A stretch of DNA of 64,000 nucleotides from NCBI GenBank assembly GCA_024516155.1, contig JAJJXM010000018.1, positions 496,001 to 560,000 of the forward strand, read 5' to 3'. The notes under the pieces were generated by a model. The model worked only from the letters and a program-made list of their open reading frames with translations, was not told where the DNA came from and did not search any database. Position 1 is the stretch's first letter, and the number at the start of each line of letters is the position of its first letter. This document shows positions 59,135-64,000 of the stretch, piece after piece. The position numbers were made by a program, and so were the translations under genes. This DNA is from Pyronema omphalodes (taxonomy: Eukaryota; Ascomycota; Pezizomycetes; Pezizales; Pyronemataceae).

Positions 59135-61112
59135 GTCGACCGTTATTGGATTATATGTCGAAGCCGAAATCGAAGTCGAATGGAGTTGTGAACACACTGG
59201 ATATGGACGTGGAAGTGAGGATAGGTGTCGGGGGGTGTGCGTGTTAGATAAGTCCTGTAGTTGGCGGTAGTTCCGATCCCCCCGAATCTAGCTCAATTTC
59301 TCAGACCGGCACAACACAGCGAGACCTGTTGATTGCGTGCTGAAAGTAGATCTTGCTAGGCCTGTAAACGTTCACCGAAGTGAGACAGTAGCACTGTTGG
59401 GGAGATTTAGTTCGGTCGTGGGTTTTTTTACGATTTGTTTTGCGGGCGCCAGCTGATATATATTCAGCATCATATCATGGTGGGCAGACACCTTCCAGCG
59501 TCTAAATATTCGTAGCCACTTACCGAATTTGAACGACTCAAAATTTCCCTCAATGGCTAGCTTACTCTCTCGCGAATTGGCCAATCCACTTGTATATACG
59601 ACGTTTGTGATGATCCCAGGCAGATTTTGGTGGTCTCCAGGGTCCTTCTTGAGTAGGGTCGGTGGGGGCTGGAGCGTATGCGGCTTAGGGGGGGTGAATT
59701 CAGGGTATGGGGAAACGCGGAGAGCTCCTCTATTTTCTCTGATTTGTCTGTTTACTTGGGTTGTCTTGAATCATTTTATTTTGTAGGATCAATGGCGCCC
59801 GATAAGGGCTTGCGTACCGGGAGAGCAGGGGGAGTTGAGAGACTACGGTGAGGCTAAATGGTGGTACCTGACTTGTTGGTTAGCTCTGAATCATGGATCG
59901 GTGTTGACGTGAACGATATGTTGGCGGGAGGGATGGATGGATGGATGTTTTGGAGGGTTCAGACAGCGGTTTAGACAAAGTTATCATGGATTGACGGCGG
60001 TTTGGAATAAGACAAGTATCATGGATGGACGGCGGTTGATTCCAGGTGCAGTTCGGCGGGACTGATAGTTCTGGGAGTGGTGTGCAGTGTTGGCTGCGGA
60101 TTGGCGGTTGTGATGCAAGGGCGAGACCAAGGGGACCATGGTTCAAGAATTGCTTTTTCAGAAATCGAAGAACGAAGGATCTTTACAGAAGATTCTGTAT
60201 TCAACTGGGTTGGTAGAATGTGGTGGTAGTTTGGATGGTGGTTTGTGGTGAATATGATGTTTTGGATGGTGTTTTTTTGGGAAGATAGGAAAGTTTTGGG
60301 AGAATTGATACTGAATACTGACAATAACATTAATGACACCGACAATAGGGATAACACAACACATGTATCACACACACACACATACACACACAAACACGAT
60401 GACAATTCATAACCAGTGACGCACAACTACATCATCCGTTTATCTCCTCAGCGGCTTGCAGTCTGTTCCGTCAGGGTTCTGGGCCAGCACAAGCTTCTTT
60501 TCAACTTCCGTTTTGACCGTGTAATTGGCGAGGCGACGTCCGGAACTAGACAACCTTAGCATCTTTAGCATCGTTAGCATCTTTTACCACCTTTCAAGAT
60601 TCACTTTCAACGCACGGCGCACGCACAGGCAGAAAAACGCAAAAGAAGATTTCTAGAGCCTGGAAGTGTAAAACCGAACAGACCGAACAGACGGAAGAGC
60701 AGTGCTACTGACAACAATTGAATATCATCAACAACACCATATATTTCAGTACAACATTACCTTTTACCCCCATATCGCAACAAAAAAATATTTTCCTCCT
60801 ATATATACATGTATAAACAAAACCGCAACACACACACACCGCCGATGTGTCGCTGGAACACATACCCAACATAGCACCCCTCCAATCCCTCCAACTCCTT
60901 ATTCCCACACCCACACCCACACCAACACCATTCCGGTTCCTTCCACTTCCACCTTCCACCTTCCACATGTAGCGCCAAAGTAGCATCCCTTATCCACCAC
61001 CACCACCACCACCACCACCACCGATCTTCAAAGTTCAGCTTGCAGAGGATGCAGAGGATGCGGAGGATACGGAGGATGCGGAGGGTGTAGAGGATGCGGA
61101 AAGATATGTACA

Positions 61113-61152
<40 letters not shown>

Positions 61153-61758
61153 AGCAAGCACCCCGCCGAGCGAAACCAGCGCCTGCCAGCGCCTGGGGAA
61201 ATTGACTAGCTAAACTAGACGGTCGAGATGCATAGCGTCACCACGCCAGACACCCAGGCACCAGGTACCGGACATGAACGGAGAAGGAGAAGGAGAAGGA
61301 GAAGGAGAAGGTGCTTGGTGTTTAAGGGCTTGGAATTTTTGGAATTTTGGAGCTTTGGAGCTTTTGAATTTTTGGAGCTTTTGAAGCCAGTAATTAAGTT
61401 CTATGAATCCTACCTACTCGTGCCTATCTATGCTATCTATCTACATATCTAGATGTAAGCGCCCCGTCTGTAGCTGATTTAAATCCCGGAGATCATACAA
61501 TTAGCTAACCAATCAGCCAACCAACCAAATCAACTAATTACAACCGGCTAACCCTCAAGTCATTACAGTTAAAATCAACCGGTCTGGTGGGTTATCTCAT
61601 CAAAACTGCCCGAAAACAAGAGCGCGTTTATCATACAGTCCAACACAAGACAACAAATACAATCAATAAGAAAAAAACGCCACGAACCCCAATTGTAATT
61701 GTGATGTTAAACGTTGGGGGAGTAAATCATCGTTGTTATCATCATCATCATCATCATC

Positions 61759-61790
<32 letters not shown>

Positions 61791-64000
61791 ACCCGCTTCT
61801 ATATATGATTCCTTCCTGATCTCAATACTTCTCTATGTATATATAACCATCCCCCCCAGATCTCTCTACTAAGTCCTCTCCTTTTAAAAGCTATATATAA
61901 ACTCCCTATATCTTCTTCCTTATATATATCTTCTTCCTTATATATATATCCCGTTCCTTTATATTCATACCATCTCTCCATATCCCCCTCTCTCCCTCTC
62001 CCTCTCTCCATCTCCATCTCTCCATATCCCCCTCTCTCCCTCTCCCCCCCCCCCCACCCTCTCTCTCCCTCTAAAACGCCAAGATGAAATCACAGCTAAT
62101 CATATATACCTTCACCATACCTACTACCTTCACAATATCCCCCATCCCCAGACTCCCAGCTAGCACCTAGTATCTAGTATCTAGCATCGGTAACGTTTCC
62201 AGGAAGATGAACCGATACATAGTCATATACCGCCAGAGCTGAGCTAAGCTAAGCTGGGCTAAGCTAGCAACTAATCATATCCTGGGATGCTGGGATTCTG
62301 GGATGCTGGAAATGTTTATATGTACTGTAGTGGCGTAAAAAACGTGCACCATACTGTACCAGTAACCAGTGTACCTCCATATATGTATTAAGTACATATT
62401 CGAGAACCCCTGATATTTGTCTCTTTAGGTCTTTTTAGGTTCCTTTTAGTTTTCTCTAAGCCACACTAAGCCGCATCTAGCTTACTCTAAGCTGCTTTCG
62501 GCATGATTTAGATCGCTTTGAGCTGGGTTGGACTAGGTTATGTTGCTCTGGATGGGTTGTTTTGGGTTACGTTTGGATGACCGATGATAGTTTTGTAGTA
62601 GCTTTATAGTAGCTTTATAGTAGCTTTATATACCATACCATCATACCATAGCCGTACCATCATAGCATAGCATAGCATAGTACATAACCTTAACGGAAAT
62701 CTAACGGAAATCTGACGGTCTGAGGGTCCGAGGGTTTCGAGGGTTTCGAGGGTTTCGAGCTGATTTTTTTTTCTTTTTTGTTTTTCGTCTTGTTGATATG
62801 GATATGGATATGGGGATGATATGGGGATGATATGGGGATGATATGGGGATGATATAGATATGGATATGGATGATATGGGGATGATATGGGGATTATATGA
62901 ATATGGGGATGATATGGGTGTATAGCTGATATAGATGATAGGGGATGATATGGATGATATGGGTGTTTATATCTAGTATATCTACTAGTATAGCTGGTAT
63001 ATCCAGTATCAGCGTATAATCCCCACCATCCCACCATCCCACCACCCCCTACCATCCACCATCCCCACTCACAAACCAGACGTCCATGATATTCCCAGTA
63101 TTTCCAGTATTTCCAGTTCCAGTATTTCCAGTTATTTCAAAACCAACGTCCAACGTCCAACACGTCTGTGCTGTCATGCTTCGGTGTTTTAAATAAGACC
63201 AGCAAAGGTCTCCAAAAAGGAAACAGGGAAACGTCCGGCTATAAAACCTAATACCCAGCACGCAGCACGCTATCGAGATTCGAGATTTTGATTCGGACGT
63301 TTTGCATTGACGTTTTGCATTGACGTTGATGTTGACATTGACGTTGATGGTGATGGTGATAATATCCGTATAAAATAAGGAAAGGAAAGGGGTGCCGGCG
63401 GAAACAAGGAAAGAATAAACGACTACACGATTATAGAGGCTACGGACGCAGAGATTACAGACGCAGAGATTACAGATGCAGAGGCTATAGACGCAGAGAT
63501 TACAGACGTATACCAACCCAGAGCCCAAGAGCCCCTCCCCCCTCCCCCCCTCCCCCTCCCCCACCACCCCACCACCCCCCACCACCCCCAGCTCAGGGAC
63601 CAAAGCTCTCTACCCACCATCTACCCACCAGCTAGCTATTAGCTAGCTAGCTACTGATGATTAATTTTCGAGAATTTTCGGGAATTTTTTGATGATGATT
63701 TGATGATGATTTGATGATGCGTTGCACGGATGATATGGATTTTGGTTTATGTGCTGTGAATGGATGGGTTGATGGAGGTGTGTAGGTATATAATATATTC
63801 AATGAGCTTATGGGGGAGGGGGGGTCTAGGGGTAGTGGAAATAAAATAAATAAGATATATACGTAGAGATAGAGTTAAAGTGTGGCTGAAAAAAAAGGAT
63901 GAGGATGAGGATAATATGGTTAGGCTATATATATACATAGGCTATACTGATGTGATGTATGTATGTATGTGCGTTTTTGATATCGTTATTTGTTACTTGT
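59135..64000. repeat. Gene-poor, simple-sequence end of the window
   Basis: No gene is supported. Tracts include (CAC)n at 60990-61021, AGGATGCGGAGGATACGG-type repeats (61045-61095), (AGC)n at 61118-61150, (GAGAAG)n at 61280-61310, (ATC/ATT)n at 61738-61790, CTCTCTCCCTC-rich DNA (61970-62075) and TAGCTTTATAG repeats (62595-62630). (GGGATGATATG)-type repeats lie at 62805-62960, TTACAGACGCAGAGA repeats at 63430-63510 and C-rich DNA at 63530-63600. 59250-60450 is less repetitive but shows no coding pattern; it includes the promoter side of the mucin-labelled gene. Confidence 0.65.

Overview
This 64 kb window is eukaryotic and almost certainly comes from the nuclear genome of a filamentous ascomycete (Pezizomycotina). 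The genes are protein-coding and split by many short introns (about 45-115 nt, with CTGAC/CTAAC branch sites). The products are typical fungal proteins (Lrg1, Sec10, Pta1, Nop12, Coa3, Yea4), and there is a Tad1-type LINE. The intron density and the very large amount of simple-sequence DNA between genes would suit an early-diverging class such as Orbiliomycetes or Pezizomycetes; that placement is inference.

Layout. 1-576: end of a TAF3-like TFIID subunit (+). 577-4605: simple sequence. 4606-8663: LRG1, a LIM/RhoGAP protein (-). 8664-12027: AGC-rich and other non-coding DNA. 12028-13976: UBE2Z-like E2 (+). 14856-17838: exocyst SEC10 (+). 18287-20127: CofD/YvcK-like protein (+). 20128-22570: repeats. 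22571-23485: She3-like coiled-coil protein (-). 24814-26131: Apd1/Aim32-type [2Fe-2S] protein (-). 28203-30962: PTA1/symplekin (-). 31344-31876: COA3 (-), divergent from a NUFIP1/Rsa1-like CCCH protein (+) at 32212-33760. 33761-38902: an odd locus with exon-like islands, intron-like repeats and a tandem duplication. 38903-40322: NOP12 (-). 42283-44619: Sds3/Dep1-like protein (+). 47040-48717: YEA4-type nucleotide-sugar transporter (+). 49424-55451: intact LINE (-), set inside a heptanucleotide array. 57309-59134: conserved fungal protein often labelled 'mucin' (-). 59135-64000: simple sequence.

The genes are unrelated housekeeping functions (transcription, mRNA 3' end formation, ribosome and snoRNP biogenesis, polarity and secretion, mitochondrial assembly). 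They do not form a cluster or pathway. For most genes I rebuilt the exons by hand: the frame closed at each proposed junction and the result matched the remembered family pattern. No tRNA, rRNA or CRISPR was recognised. The most unusual items are the LINE nested in a (TTGATGA)n array, the 34.4-38.4 kb locus with homologous intron-like units, and a 12-nt exon beside the catalytic cysteine of the E2 gene.
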